The translations under genes were made by a program, and so were the position numbers. A model generated the notes under the pieces. The model did not search any database and was not told the DNA's origin. It saw only the letters and a list, made by a program, of their open reading frames with translations. A DNA stretch of 64,000 bases from Vibrio barjaei (GTDB taxonomy: Bacteria > Pseudomonadota > Gammaproteobacteria > Enterobacterales > Vibrionaceae), in contig NZ_LQXO02000009.1 of assembly GCF_001639065.2 (NCBI RefSeq), forward strand, positions 248,001 through 312,000, given 5' to 3'. Below, piece after piece: positions 8,041 through 17,462 of the stretch. Position 1 is the stretch's first letter. Each line of letters starts with the position of its first letter.

Positions 8041-9225
8041 ATGCTAAATATTACTGATAAAAAGGTTGAAGAGAAGATACCAGCTTGGCTTCGTCTTGGT
8101 TTTCGTCCTTTTTTCTTACTCGGAAGCGTTTATGCCATCATTGCGGTGGTGGCCTGGGTCATCATGTTCCAGAAAGGTCAGCCTGAAGCGTTGCAAGTCC
8201 CCGCGTTATGGTGGCATGCCCATGAAATGATATTCGGTTTTGCGATGGCAATCGTGGTCGGTTTTGTCCTAACAGCAGTGCAGACATGGACCGGAGTTAA
8301 CGGAACTAAGCATTATCGCCTGTTATTGCTCGTTGCACTGTGGGGGCTAACACGTGTTTTGTTTTGGACGCCAATACCGTTATGGTTGACGTCTAGTATC
8401 GAGTCGCTATTCATCCTGCTAGCCGCATACGAAGTGGGTTTTAGGGTTTACCAGTCAAAAGGCTGGAAAAACTTGTTTTTTGTGCCTTTGTTTTTGTTAG
8501 CTATTTTTGCCAACTTTGCCAGTTATGCCACCGTTAAAGGAATGCCTCCATTTAGTTCAAGTGCGGTATGGGGCGCGATGATCTGGTGGTTCACTCTCCT
8601 GATCTCAGTAATGGGCGGTAGAGTGATTCCGTTTTTCTCTTCGCGCCGATTCCAGTTTGATAAACCCCAGCCATTATTTTGGCTGGAGTGGCTAGCGACG
8701 CTGCCTCTGATGGGGTTATTCGTGTTGAGTTTCTTCCCATTATCATTTGCTGTACTGGGTAAACCGCTTATGCTGATTGCAGGGCTGTTTCAGTTGGTAC
8801 GTTGGTTGCGTTGGAAGCCTTGGCTGACATTCTCTGAACCTTTAGTTTGGTCATTAATGCTGACTTATTTATGTCTGCCATTAAGCTTGTTGTACCGAGG
8901 AATGCTGAATGATGCTTTTGCATCACACGCTATGCTGCACTTGTTTGCGGTAGGCGCGTTAGGTGGTGTGGTTTTATCTATGATCAGTCGCGTAACGATG
9001 GGGCATACTGGTCGTGCTATCTATAAGGGCCCTAATATGACATGGGCATTTGTCGCTATTATTGTTGCAGCAGTCATTCGTAGTATTGGTGTGGCCGTGT
9101 GGCCACAGCACATGTTCCTGATGATTGATATTAGTGCGGGGCTTTGGGCCTTTGCGTTCGGTATGTATGTATACCACTTTGGCAAAATGCTAGTCACTCC
9201 AAGAGTGGATGGTCACCCGGGCTAA
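8041..9225 (+). CDS. nnrS: NnrS family haem/copper membrane protein
   Basis: A 394-residue membrane protein with about 12 hydrophobic segments. LRLGFRPFFLLGS near the N-terminus and ALWWHAHEMIFGFA (about 57-70, with paired His) are typical NnrS motifs; a second His-containing segment, SHAMLHLFAVGALGGVVLSMISRVTMGHTGR, ends with the conserved MGHTGR. NnrS proteins bind haem and copper and help cells withstand nitric oxide stress. The gene stands alone between the PTS cluster and a shared terminator. A perfect 20-bp inverted repeat just upstream is a candidate operator. Confidence 0.92.
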   Translation: MLNITDKKVEEKIPAWLRLGFRPFFLLGSVYAIIAVVAWVIMFQKGQPEALQVPALWWHAHEMIFGFAMAIVVGFVLTAVQTWTGVNGTKHYRLLLLVALWGLTRVLFWTPIPLWLTSSIESLFILLAAYEVGFRVYQSKGWKNLFFVPLFLLAIFANFASYATVKGMPPFSSSAVWGAMIWWFTLLISVMGGRVIPFFSSRRFQFDKPQPLFWLEWLATLPLMGLFVLSFFPLSFAVLGKPLMLIAGLFQLVRWLRWKPWLTFSEPLVWSLMLTYLCLPLSLLYRGMLNDAFASHAMLHLFAVGALGGVVLSMISRVTMGHTGRAIYKGPNMTWAFVAIIVAAVIRSIGVAVWPQHMFLMIDISAGLWAFAFGMYVYHFGKMLVTPRVDGHPG

Positions 9226-9245
9226 CATCAATTTAGTGTTCAAAT

Positions 9246-9276
9246 AAAAAAACCAGCCGTGAGGCTGGTTTTTTTA
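9246..9276. terminator. Bidirectional terminator between nnrS and asnB
   Basis: Stem AACCAGCC/GGCTGGTT with a 4-nt loop, A-tract on the left and T-tract on the right. It lies between convergent genes and suits both. Confidence 0.88.
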
Positions 9277-9296
9277 GATTAGGTTAACTTTGACAT

Positions 9297-10961
9297 TTAG
9301 TAAGAGTCGTTGTGAACTGCTTGAACAGCTCGACCTGAGGGATCAACACAGTTCCGGAAAGACTCATCCCATTCAAGTGCTTTTGCAGAAGAGCACGCTA
9401 CCGACGGGCCACCTGGAACACATTGGGCCGCAGATTCGAGTGGGAACAGCTCTTCGAAGATTTCACGGTATGCGTAACCTTCTTTTGTTGTTGGCGTGTT
9501 GTATGGGAAGCGGAATGCTGCGGTTTCCATTTGTTGGTCAGTCACTTTCGCTTCAGCCACTTCTTTTAGTGTATCAATCCAGCTGTAGCCAACACCGTCA
9601 GAGAACTGCTCTTTTTGACGCCATGCGATTGACTCTGGAAGGTAGTGTTCAAAACACTCACGCAGGATGTGTTTTTCCATCTTACCGTTGCCACACATTT
9701 TGTCTTCAGGGTTTAAGCGCATTGCTACATCGATAAACTCTTTATCTAAGAAAGGTACACGGCCTTCAACGCCCCATGCTGCAAGTGATTTGTTGGCACG
9801 TGCGCAGTCAAACATGTTCAATGCAAGCAGCTTACGAACTGTTTCTTCGTGGAACTCTTTCGCGTTTGGCGCTTTGTGGAAATACAGGTAGCCACCAAAG
9901 ATTTCGTCAGCCCCTTCACCAGAAAGAACCATCTTAATACCCATTGCTTTGATCTTACGTCCCATTAGGAACATAGGCGTTGAAGCACGGATTGTAGTGA
10001 CGTCATACGTTTCGATGTGGTAGATAACATCGCGAATCGCATCCAAACCTTCTTGAATGGTATAGGTCATCTCGTGGTGAACGGTACCGATTTGGTCGGC
10101 CACTTCACGAGCGGCTTTGAGATCTGGAGCGCCTTCGAGGCCAACCGCAAATGAGTGAAGTTGAGGCCACCATGCCGCTGACTTTTCATCGTCTTCAATA
10201 CGCATCGCTGCGAAACGTTTTGCAACGGCAGAAGTGATAGAGGAGTCAAGACCACCTGAAAGTAGTACGCCATAAGGTACGTCTGTCATTAGCTGACGTT
10301 TTACCGCCGCTTCTAGTGCTTCAGTCAGATCTTCTTTGCTTGTACTGTTGCCTTGTACTGCTGCGTATTCATTCCAGTCACGAATATAGTAACGCTGAGG
10401 CTCTGCATCTTTAGAGCCATAGTAACTGCCAGGAGGGAACTCACTTATGGTCTTACATACAGGAACCAGCGCTTTCATTTCTGACGCAACATAGTAGTTA
10501 CCGTGTTCGTCGTAGCCTTGGTATAGCGGAATGATACCAATATGGTCTCGGCCAATAAGATACTCATCTTTCTCTTCATCATAAAGGACGAAAGCGAAAA
10601 TGCCGTTTAGTTCTTCTAGTAGGTCTGCGCCCATGTCTTGGTATAGCGCTAGAATGACTTCGCAATCTGAGTCAGTTTGGAACTCATATTTGCCTTCATA
10701 GCGAGCACGAATTTCTTTGTGGTTGTAGATTTCACCATTAACAGCAAGGATGTGTTTTTTATCTTGGCTGTAAAGTGGTTGAGCACCACTATTAAGGCCA
10801 ACGATAGCTAAGCGCTCATGCGCAAGAATTGCTTTGTCTGAAGCATAGATACCAGACCAATCTGGTCCACGATGACGGAGCTTTTTAGACATCTCTAATG
10901 CGACTGGACGTAGAGCGGCTGCATCACTTTTTATGTCTAAAATGCCAAATACTGAACACAT
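9297..10961 (-). CDS. asnB: Asparagine synthetase B (glutamine-hydrolysing)
   Basis: Converts aspartate, ATP and glutamine to asparagine, AMP, PPi and glutamate. The mature N-terminal Cys2 (MCSVFGI) is the glutaminase nucleophile, and RHRGPDWSG follows. The C-terminal synthetase domain has the PP-loop GVLLSGGLDSSI (about 225-236). With the start at 10961 the protein is 554 residues, equal to E. coli AsnB, and an AAGGAAG ribosome binding site lies 4 nt upstream. A longer frame to 11018 would bury the catalytic Cys and is rejected. In E. coli asnB also sits next to the nag genes. Confidence 0.97.
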   Translation of the reverse strand: MCSVFGILDIKSDAAALRPVALEMSKKLRHRGPDWSGIYASDKAILAHERLAIVGLNSGAQPLYSQDKKHILAVNGEIYNHKEIRARYEGKYEFQTDSDCEVILALYQDMGADLLEELNGIFAFVLYDEEKDEYLIGRDHIGIIPLYQGYDEHGNYYVASEMKALVPVCKTISEFPPGSYYGSKDAEPQRYYIRDWNEYAAVQGNSTSKEDLTEALEAAVKRQLMTDVPYGVLLSGGLDSSITSAVAKRFAAMRIEDDEKSAAWWPQLHSFAVGLEGAPDLKAAREVADQIGTVHHEMTYTIQEGLDAIRDVIYHIETYDVTTIRASTPMFLMGRKIKAMGIKMVLSGEGADEIFGGYLYFHKAPNAKEFHEETVRKLLALNMFDCARANKSLAAWGVEGRVPFLDKEFIDVAMRLNPEDKMCGNGKMEKHILRECFEHYLPESIAWRQKEQFSDGVGYSWIDTLKEVAEAKVTDQQMETAAFRFPYNTPTTKEGYAYREIFEELFPLESAAQCVPGGPSVACSSAKALEWDESFRNCVDPSGRAVQAVHNDSY

Positions 10962-11142
10962 ACAACTTCCTTTTAGATGAAATTTAACGCTGTTGAGTTC
11001 AATTTGCCATCTGCTCAAAAAAAAGCAACCGTGATGAACGAAAAAGATGATAAAAGTGATGTTTGATTAAATATTTTTTAATTAAATTATCAATTTGATA
11101 TATGGCGTTTAAATGTTGGTGCTTTGATGGTCAATTAACTAC

Positions 11143-11170
11143 AAAAAAAGCCGGTCAATCCGGCTTTTAA
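11143..11170 (-). terminator. Terminator of the Kef-type antiporter gene
   Basis: Stem AAAAGCCGG/CCGGCTTTT with a 5-nt loop. Read on the minus strand it ends in a run of Ts, directly after the antiporter stop codon. Confidence 0.85.
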
Positions 11171-11188
11171 ATATGTTTGTAGACGTTG

Positions 11189-12769
11189 TTATTTGAGATT
11201 TGGCTGCAGCTGATCGCACACATGACGTGCGAAACCACTACCCGCTTCGCTGTAGATGTTAAATGCTGCATTGACACCCATCTGCTCCAGTTCATCCAAT
11301 TGATCTGGATAAGCGGCGATAGCAGCTATCTGCCCTTTAAACTGCTTTTGGTGAAGTAGGTCTAACGCAGTTTGGTTACCTTGATGGTGAGGCATTGCCA
11401 GCAATACTAACTTTACATGAGCCGTGTCGAGAATACGTTCCCAGAAATCAGGGTCAGTGGCATCGCCTGCTATGACATTTCTGCCTTCCTCGCGATGTTG
11501 TTTAGCGGCTTCTTCTCGCACCTCTACACCTAGGCTAACTTTTCCATATCGTTGGTAGAGCTCGTCATAAGCACCAGTGCCGATTCGTCCCATGCCAAGA
11601 ATCAGAACCTGAGCTTCGCCTGGATTGATGAATTGGTCGCGGGTATTAATTTTCTCTGCTGCTTGTTCTTTTAGCCATTTCGCACTGCGCAAGTAAATGC
11701 TGTGTCCAATTCGGTTTAGAGGGGCAGAAATGATAAAGGACAAGGATACGGCAATGGCTAACGCGACTAAGATGTCACCGGATATCCAACCTAGTTTGTA
11801 AGCCAAGCCACCGACAATGAGACCGAACTCACTGAAGTTAAACAGAGTGAGTGTAGTCAGAAGGCACGTACGGACTCGGAATTTAAATGCATTGATGACC
11901 ACAAAGTAAAGGATGCCTTTCAGTGGCAGTAACAAGAGGAGCAATGCACCGAGCACAAAACCTTCGATTGTCGGCTGATCAGCAAGACCGATATTAAGGA
12001 AAAAGCAGACTAAGAACAGCTCTTTTAAATTGAAAAGTGATTTTGATAGCTCAGAAGCTTTAGAGTGCGAAGCTAACAGCATACCCAAGATAAGCGCACC
12101 CAAATCCGGCTTCATTCCAACCAATTCAAATAACCCTGCGCCCATGACGAGTGCGAAGAAGATGCCACTTAATACGAGCATTTCGCCATGTCCGGCTTTA
12201 TTTAAAAGCTTAAACATGATGGGACGAAGTAGAGGAAGAGCAAATAGCCCGATGGCATACCATTCTGGGAACTTGCCTGTCGATGCTGTTAAAAAGATGA
12301 CCGCGAAGATATCCTGCATAACCAGAATACCAATGGCGAGCGTGCCATAGGTAGCATTCATTTCACCTTTTTCTTGCAAGGTTTTCACTGCAAATACAGT
12401 ACTTGAGAAGGAGAGAGCAAAGCCCAGTAGAATAAGTTGCTCAATGTCGAGCGTAGCAAGACTAGAAACGCCCAGAATTTTCAAACCTAGTAACAAAACG
12501 GCGAACAAAAGTGTCGAAAGCAGATTGTGAATGGTTGCGCCGGCCCAAATTTCTTTGGACAACAAAGTTTTTATGTCGAGCTTTAAGCCAATAGTAAACA
12601 GTAGCAGTGTCACGCCGAGGTCGGCAAGGGTGGTAATGGTATCGGTCGATTCAAAACCAAAGTGATGCAAAATAAACCCAGCAAGTAGAAAACCTACTAA
12701 GGGTGGCAGTTGACATTTCAATGCGAGGAAGCCCGCGATGAAGGCGACGGTTATAAGGATCAGTTCCAT
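11189..12769 (-). CDS. CPA2 (Kef-type) cation:proton antiporter with TrkA-N domain
   Basis: A 526-residue protein. About residues 1-370 form a Na/H-exchanger-like membrane domain with some 12 hydrophobic segments (for example LPPLVGFLLAGFIL and LADLGVTLLLFTIGLKLD). About 395-520 is a Rossmann TrkA-N domain with the NAD(H)-type motif VLILGMGRIGTGAYD. The family exports K+ or Na+ in exchange for H+. I use the ATG at 12769 because the longer frame begins with a GTG at 12805 inside the nagC terminator hairpin. The local ribosome binding site is weak. It separates asnB from nagC, an insertion compared with E. coli. The ion and role are not visible. Confidence 0.88.
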   Translation of the reverse strand: MELILITVAFIAGFLALKCQLPPLVGFLLAGFILHHFGFESTDTITTLADLGVTLLLFTIGLKLDIKTLLSKEIWAGATIHNLLSTLLFAVLLLGLKILGVSSLATLDIEQLILLGFALSFSSTVFAVKTLQEKGEMNATYGTLAIGILVMQDIFAVIFLTASTGKFPEWYAIGLFALPLLRPIMFKLLNKAGHGEMLVLSGIFFALVMGAGLFELVGMKPDLGALILGMLLASHSKASELSKSLFNLKELFLVCFFLNIGLADQPTIEGFVLGALLLLLLPLKGILYFVVINAFKFRVRTCLLTTLTLFNFSEFGLIVGGLAYKLGWISGDILVALAIAVSLSFIISAPLNRIGHSIYLRSAKWLKEQAAEKINTRDQFINPGEAQVLILGMGRIGTGAYDELYQRYGKVSLGVEVREEAAKQHREEGRNVIAGDATDPDFWERILDTAHVKLVLLAMPHHQGNQTALDLLHQKQFKGQIAAIAAYPDQLDELEQMGVNAAFNIYSEAGSGFARHVCDQLQPNLK

Positions 12770-12792
12770 AGTATTTTTTATTATCTGAAGAC

Positions 12793-12817
12793 AAAAAGAC
12801 CACACCTAAGTGTGGTC
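12793..12817 (-). terminator. Terminator of the nagA-nagC operon
   Basis: Stem GACCACAC/GTGTGGTC with a 4-nt loop; on the minus strand it is followed by TTTTTG. It closes nagC and separates it from the antiporter gene. Confidence 0.85.
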
Positions 12818-12870
12818 ATATATTCTACATAATTTATGTAAGGGTTTGTTTGTTATTTCAAAACATTTTC

Positions 12871-14091
12871 TCAATCTTCGAGTAGTTTTTGTAACAAAAC
12901 CCCATTTAGCATGGCGCGTTTGATCATAGCGAATGCGCCCATTGTCGGTTGCTTATCGATTTCTGAAGCAACAATCGGTAGTTCTGTATGGAATGTCGTT
13001 AACGACTGGTTTTCTACATTACGACGGATCGCTGGGAAGACAATCTCTTTTGCCATGGTAATGTCACCGGCAATAATGATTTTTTGCGGGTTGAACAGGT
13101 TAATAGTGATTGCGATGGCTTTGCCGAGTTGGTTACCCACTCGAACTAAGCTCTGTTTTGCTAACTCGTCGCCATTTAATGCGTGTGAGCAAACATCTTC
13201 AATAGTGATGTGCTCTTTTAGAGCAAGCGTTGACTCATATCCTTGATCAATGAGCTTTTTTACACGTTTGACAATTGCTGGGTTAGCTGCAACCGTTTCT
13301 AAGCAGCCAAAGTTGCCACACTGGCATTGTTCGCCTAGCGGATCGATTTGGATGTGACCAATTTCACCCACATTACGGTTGTGCCCTAAGAAAACTTGTC
13401 CATTGACGATAATACCAGCACCAGTACCACGGTGAACACTGACCAATATCGAATCTTGGCAGTCGCGGCTTGCGCCAAAGTAATGTTCTGCCAGAGCTAA
13501 ACCACGAATATCGTTACCTACAAAACACTCTACTTTGAATTGAGCTCTAACTAGATCTGCGAGCTCGAGTTTGTCGATGTCGGTATTTGGCATGTATTCA
13601 ACAACACCCGTAGTCGGGTTAACTAGACCGGGTAGGGTAATGCCAATAGCAATAAGCTGCTCGATTTTAGGACTGTGTTCTTTTAGAAATTCGCGAAGCG
13701 ATGTCACTAAGCCTTCGCTAAGTTCACTTTGATTGGTGTAGTAAAAATCATTATGGGAGAAAGCCATTTCACGGCCACCCAAATCGTAAAGAGAGAACTG
13801 CACATAATCTCGGCCGAGACGTACTGCGACAGAGTGGAAGGGCTCCACTGCTGTCGTTAGAGAGATGGCTCTGCGTCCACCTGTTGAGGCTTGTTGAGCG
13901 ACCTCTTTGATAAGGCCGCGCTCCAACAATTGGCGGGTAATCTTGGTAACGCTTGCGGGTGCCAGCTGGCTAACATCAGCAACTTGAATGCGAGAAATAG
14001 GCCCTTGTTGGTCTATTAAACGGTAAACCGCTGCACTGTTAAGTTGTTTTACTAAATCTACGTTACCTATTTGTCCGCCATTCATGCTCAA
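12871..14091 (-). CDS. nagC: N-acetylglucosamine repressor NagC (ROK family)
   Basis: A 406-residue ROK regulator, the same length as E. coli NagC. The N-terminal winged HTH (about 20-80) includes [32 protein letters not shown]. The sugar-kinase-like body has the ROK zinc motif [10 protein letters not shown] (about 259-268), and [10 protein letters not shown] (about 220-229) resembles the ROK phosphate loop. It binds GlcNAc-6-phosphate and represses GlcNAc uptake and catabolism genes. Its ATG overlaps the nagA stop by 4 bp (ATGA), so the two are translationally coupled. Confidence 0.97.
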   Translation of the reverse strand: MSMNGGQIGNVDLVKQLNSAAVYRLIDQQGPISRIQVADVSQLAPASVTKITRQLLERGLIKEVAQQASTGGRRAISLTTAVEPFHSVAVRLGRDYVQFSLYDLGGREMAFSHNDFYYTNQSELSEGLVTSLREFLKEHSPKIEQLIAIGITLPGLVNPTTGVVEYMPNTDIDKLELADLVRAQFKVECFVGNDIRGLALAEHYFGASRDCQDSILVSVHRGTGAGIIVNGQVFLGHNRNVGEIGHIQIDPLGEQCQCGNFGCLETVAANPAIVKRVKKLIDQGYESTLALKEHITIEDVCSHALNGDELAKQSLVRVGNQLGKAIAITINLFNPQKIIIAGDITMAKEIVFPAIRRNVENQSLTTFHTELPIVASEIDKQPTMGAFAMIKRAMLNGVLLQKLLED

Positions 14092-15224
14092 TTTTGCTCG
14101 TATTGTCCGTTAACAATTGTGCCTTGGACATTATAATCTCTATCGAATACGGTCAAGTTAGCAATCATGCCTTTCTTAATACGGCCAAGCTTGTTTTCTA
14201 AACCCATTGCCTTAGCTGGGTAAAGCGTCGCCATTCGTAGAGCTTCGTCCAAAGCGATACCAGCGTGTTCAACTGTGTTTTGAACCGCCTCAATCATTGT
14301 AAGTGCGCTGCCACCTAGCGTGCCGTTTTCATCTACGCACTTACCATCCTTGTAATATACTTTCTTACCGACAAAAATAAAGTAATCCATGTCAGCACCC
14401 GCTGGAGCTGTGGCGTCCGTCACTAATACTAACTTTTCACCTTTCACTTTATGCGCGATGCGAATGTTCGCATAGTCGACATGGAAACCATCGGCAATCA
14501 CACCTGCGTAGACATCTGGTGTATCGTAAATAGCACCAACAACGCCCGGCTCACGACCTGTCATTGGCGTCATCGCATTAAATAAATGCGTTGCGAATGT
14601 AATGCCAGATTCAAAACCTTTACGGGCTTCTTCGTAAGTGGCATTAGTGTGGCCAATTGAGACCACAATACCTGCTTTACGTAGCTTTTCGATATGCTCT
14701 GGTGCGTTTTGTTCTGGAGCTAAGGTCACTTTTGCGACGAGGTCGCGGTTTTCACAGATAAGGTCGATCATTGCATCGTCAGATTGACGAATGAAGTCAG
14801 GGCTATGAATGCCTTTTTTCGCAACGTTTAGGTAAGGACCTTCTAGGTGTAGGCCAAGAGAGTGGTTTTGGTTCTGGCTGTGGTATTCGCGAGCGGCGGT
14901 CAATGCTTGGCGCATATTGTCATCAGATGAAGTAATCAGCGTAGGTAAGAAGCTAGTACAGCCTGACTTAAGGTTAGCTCTATGCATGGTATGGATAGTG
15001 TCCGCGGTTATTTCGTCATTGAACATCACACCGCCACAGCCGTTTAGCTGCAAATCAATAAAACCCGGGCTTAGGTTTGCGCCGTTTAAATCCACGCACT
15101 TAATGTCACTTGGAAGCTCTGCGCTAGGCAGAACCGACTCGATTTGGTCACCATTGATTAGCACCGCATGATTGGTGAGAACGTCACTACCCGTGAAGAT
15201 CTTACAGTTAGTTAATGCATACAT
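14088..15224 (-). CDS. nagA: N-acetylglucosamine-6-phosphate deacetylase
   Basis: Removes acetate from GlcNAc-6-P to give glucosamine-6-P. A 378-residue amidohydrolase: LHLEGPYLN (about residues 127-135) gives the metal-binding Glu; IGHTNA (about 190-195) and THLFNAM (about 211-217) give metal His residues; VTDATAPAG (about 269-277) has the catalytic Asp. AAGGA precedes the ATG by 10 nt. It is divergent from nagE and overlaps nagC. The next enzyme of the pathway, the deaminase NagB, which lies between nagA and nagE in E. coli, is not encoded here. Confidence 0.97.
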   Translation of the reverse strand: MYALTNCKIFTGSDVLTNHAVLINGDQIESVLPSAELPSDIKCVDLNGANLSPGFIDLQLNGCGGVMFNDEITADTIHTMHRANLKSGCTSFLPTLITSSDDNMRQALTAAREYHSQNQNHSLGLHLEGPYLNVAKKGIHSPDFIRQSDDAMIDLICENRDLVAKVTLAPEQNAPEHIEKLRKAGIVVSIGHTNATYEEARKGFESGITFATHLFNAMTPMTGREPGVVGAIYDTPDVYAGVIADGFHVDYANIRIAHKVKGEKLVLVTDATAPAGADMDYFIFVGKKVYYKDGKCVDENGTLGGSALTMIEAVQNTVEHAGIALDEALRMATLYPAKAMGLENKLGRIKKGMIANLTVFDRDYNVQGTIVNGQYEQN

Positions 15225-15490
15225 AGTTAGCGAATCCTTGTGTTGTATTCTCTTTAGCTCATTGCGGTTATCGAAACAGTGAAGATTCGACTTAGTTTTC
15301 TGCTTGTAGCAATGAGACGGATTTAGTAGTCAGCAAGTTTTAATTAGATAAAACAGTCAAAGTAACTTAATGATAATGAGGGAGTTATTGTTATTTTATG
15401 TGTAGTCATTACATTGGAAAAGTTGATTCCAATCGCAAAATAATCGCTACTTAGTGCAACTCTCTCAGGCAAAATCCTACTTAGATTTTG

Positions 15491-15515
15491 CTATTTTTTC
15501 GTATGATAAAATAAG
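15491..15515. promoter_or_regulatory. Candidate NagC operator in the nagA-nagE intergenic region
   Basis: An AT-rich imperfect palindrome with arms CTATTTT and AAAATAAG around a CGTATGA centre, resembling NagC sites (A/T-rich arms, C/G near the middle). It lies between divergent nagA and nagE, where NagC sites are expected. Confidence 0.4.
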
Positions 15516-15559
15516 TTTTATGATCTAGCTAGCAAAAAGCCTCTATTTTGGCAAAAACT

Positions 15560-15575
15560 GGTGATTATGATCACA
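15560..15575. promoter_or_regulatory. CRP-cAMP binding site upstream of nagE
   Basis: GGTGA-N6-TCACA matches the CRP consensus TGTGA-N6-TCACA at 9 of 10 positions. It lies about 116-131 bp before the nagE start, inside the 466-bp nagA/nagE intergenic region, which otherwise holds AT-rich DNA and the candidate NagC site. Confidence 0.7.
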
Positions 15576-15690
15576 AATGGTGAGGTTTTAATTTGCGGAG
15601 CAAAATTAATTTCATAAACTGAATAGGACTAAATTGAACGGCTAAAATAAGTCGTCCAACAAAATTCAAATCCTATAGGGGGAACTTAAG

Positions 15691-17259
15691 GTGAATATGC
15701 TAGGATATGCACAGAAGCTAGGTAAAGCGTTAATGCTACCTATCGCAACGCTTCCGATTGCGGCGCTTCTACTACGTTTGGGTCAAGGCGACCTTTTAGA
15801 CATTCCATTTATGGCGCAAGCTGGTGGAGCGATTTTCGGTCAACTACCTCTGCTATTCGGTCTAGGTATTGCGATTGGTCTTTCTAAAGACGGTAACGGT
15901 GCAGCAGGTCTTGCTGGTGCGGTTGCTTACTTCGTTCTAACTGCGACAGCAACAACAATCAACGCTGACGTTAACATGTCATTCTTCGGTGGTATCTTCG
16001 CAGGTATCATTGCAGGTCACTCTTACAATGCATTCCATGCGACTCGTCTTCCAGAATGGTTGGCATTCTTCGCAGGTAAGCGTCTAGTTCCTATCATGGC
16101 TGGTCTATTTGCTCTAGTAGCAGGTGCGATCTCAGGTGTGGTTTGGCCTAGCATCCAAGGTGGTCTTGACGCTCTAGCACACGCAGTATCAACTTCTGGC
16201 GCAATTGGTCAGTTCGTTTATGGTACGCTTAACCGTGCACTTATCCCTGTAGGTCTTCACCACGTTCTTAACTCATACTTCTGGTTCGGTATGGGTACGT
16301 GTCAAGAAGTTCTAGTTACTGGCGCTCAAGCTGCTGGTCAAGCGCTTCCTTCTCTACAGCAGCTTTGTGTAGACCCAGCTCTTGCTAAGACTCTAGTAGC
16401 TGGTCAAGCTCATACATTCGAGTTTGCTAACTCTGTAACTCCTGAAATCACAGCAACAGTTAAAGAAGTTACTGAAACAGTGAAAACTGGTGACCTTCAC
16501 CGCTTCTTCGGCGGCGATAAGAGCGCTGGTGTATTCATGAACGGCTTCTTCCCTGTAATGATGTTTGGTCTACCAGGTGCAGCACTAGCAATGTACCTAG
16601 CAGCACCTGCTGAGAAACGTAGCCAAGTTGGTGGTGCACTGTTCTCTGTAGCATTCTGTTCATTCCTAACTGGTATCACAGAGCCACTAGAGTTCATGTT
16701 TGTATTCCTAGCACCTGCACTATATGCAATGCACGCAGTATTTACTGGTCTAGCTCTAGTTGTTGCTAACATGTTTGGTACACTACACGGCTTCGGCTTC
16801 TCTGCTGGTCTAATCGACTTCGTATTGAACTGGGGTCTAGCTACGAAACCATTCACACTACTACTAATCGGTCTAGGCTTCGGTGCTCTATACTTCTTCA
16901 CATTCAGCTTCGCAATCCGCGCTTTCAACCTGAAGTCGCCTGGTCGTGAAGACGATGATGTAGAAGTAGAAGTTGACGGTGATGTGAAAAACGGTGACCT
17001 AGCTCGCCAATACCTAAAAGCCCTTGGTGGTCACGATAACCTAACTTCAATCGATGCTTGTATCACACGTCTACGTCTAACGCTTAAAGACCGCTCTGTT
17101 GCTGACGAAGCTGTACTTAAAAAGCTAGGTGCGAAAGGTGTAGTGAAACTAGGTGAAAATAACCTACAAGTTATCCTAGGCCCTCTAGCTGAAATCATTG
17201 CCGGTGAAATGAAGTCTATCGGTGCTGGTGAAGACTTATCAGAAGTAAAACTTCCATAG
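15691..17259 (+). CDS. nagE: PTS N-acetylglucosamine permease EIICB
   Basis: A 522-residue glucose-superfamily PTS permease. EIIC (about 1-410) is polytopic, with the conserved GITEPLEFMFVF loop (about 328-339). EIIB (about 438-515) has phospho-Cys in SIDACITRLRL. There is no EIIA domain, so it must borrow EIIA (for example Crr). Position opposite nagA and the EIIC sequence point to GlcNAc. I use the GTG at 15691, with AGGGGG 8 nt upstream; an ATG at 15697 preceded by AAGG is an alternative. Codon use is strongly biased (CTA, GGT, GCT), as in highly expressed Vibrio genes. Confidence 0.92.
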   Translation: MNMLGYAQKLGKALMLPIATLPIAALLLRLGQGDLLDIPFMAQAGGAIFGQLPLLFGLGIAIGLSKDGNGAAGLAGAVAYFVLTATATTINADVNMSFFGGIFAGIIAGHSYNAFHATRLPEWLAFFAGKRLVPIMAGLFALVAGAISGVVWPSIQGGLDALAHAVSTSGAIGQFVYGTLNRALIPVGLHHVLNSYFWFGMGTCQEVLVTGAQAAGQALPSLQQLCVDPALAKTLVAGQAHTFEFANSVTPEITATVKEVTETVKTGDLHRFFGGDKSAGVFMNGFFPVMMFGLPGAALAMYLAAPAEKRSQVGGALFSVAFCSFLTGITEPLEFMFVFLAPALYAMHAVFTGLALVVANMFGTLHGFGFSAGLIDFVLNWGLATKPFTLLLIGLGFGALYFFTFSFAIRAFNLKSPGREDDDVEVEVDGDVKNGDLARQYLKALGGHDNLTSIDACITRLRLTLKDRSVADEAVLKKLGAKGVVKLGENNLQVILGPLAEIIAGEMKSIGAGEDLSEVKLP

Positions 17260-17285
17260 TCTAGCTACTCATTGATTTCCATAGT

Positions 17286-17313
17286 AAAGCCTCTCATATG
17301 AGAGGCTTTTTTT
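17286..17313 (+). terminator. Terminator of nagE
   Basis: Near-perfect palindrome with stem AAAGCCTCTC/GAGAGGCTTT, followed by TTTTT. Lies 27 bp past the nagE stop. Confidence 0.9.
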
Positions 17314-17462
17314 ATGCCTCTTTTCTTCTGCTTTTTCACCGTTCAAGTTTCAGTACTAAAATAATCTTGTGAAAATGCGAGTTCTTGTTGAGGTTTCGCA
17401 AGGAATTGTGGATCATTAGCGTTTATATATCTGACAATACTTAAAACATAGAGGTGTTATAG

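Noticed and set aside
9290..9736. Rightward open frame of 148 codons over the asnB 3' end
   Set aside because: It is antisense to asnB, whose motifs and length are firmly established, and has no recognisable domain.
12770..12805. N-terminal extension of the antiporter gene to a GTG at 12805
   Set aside because: The GTG lies inside the nagC terminator hairpin; the ATG at 12769 begins the first membrane segment.
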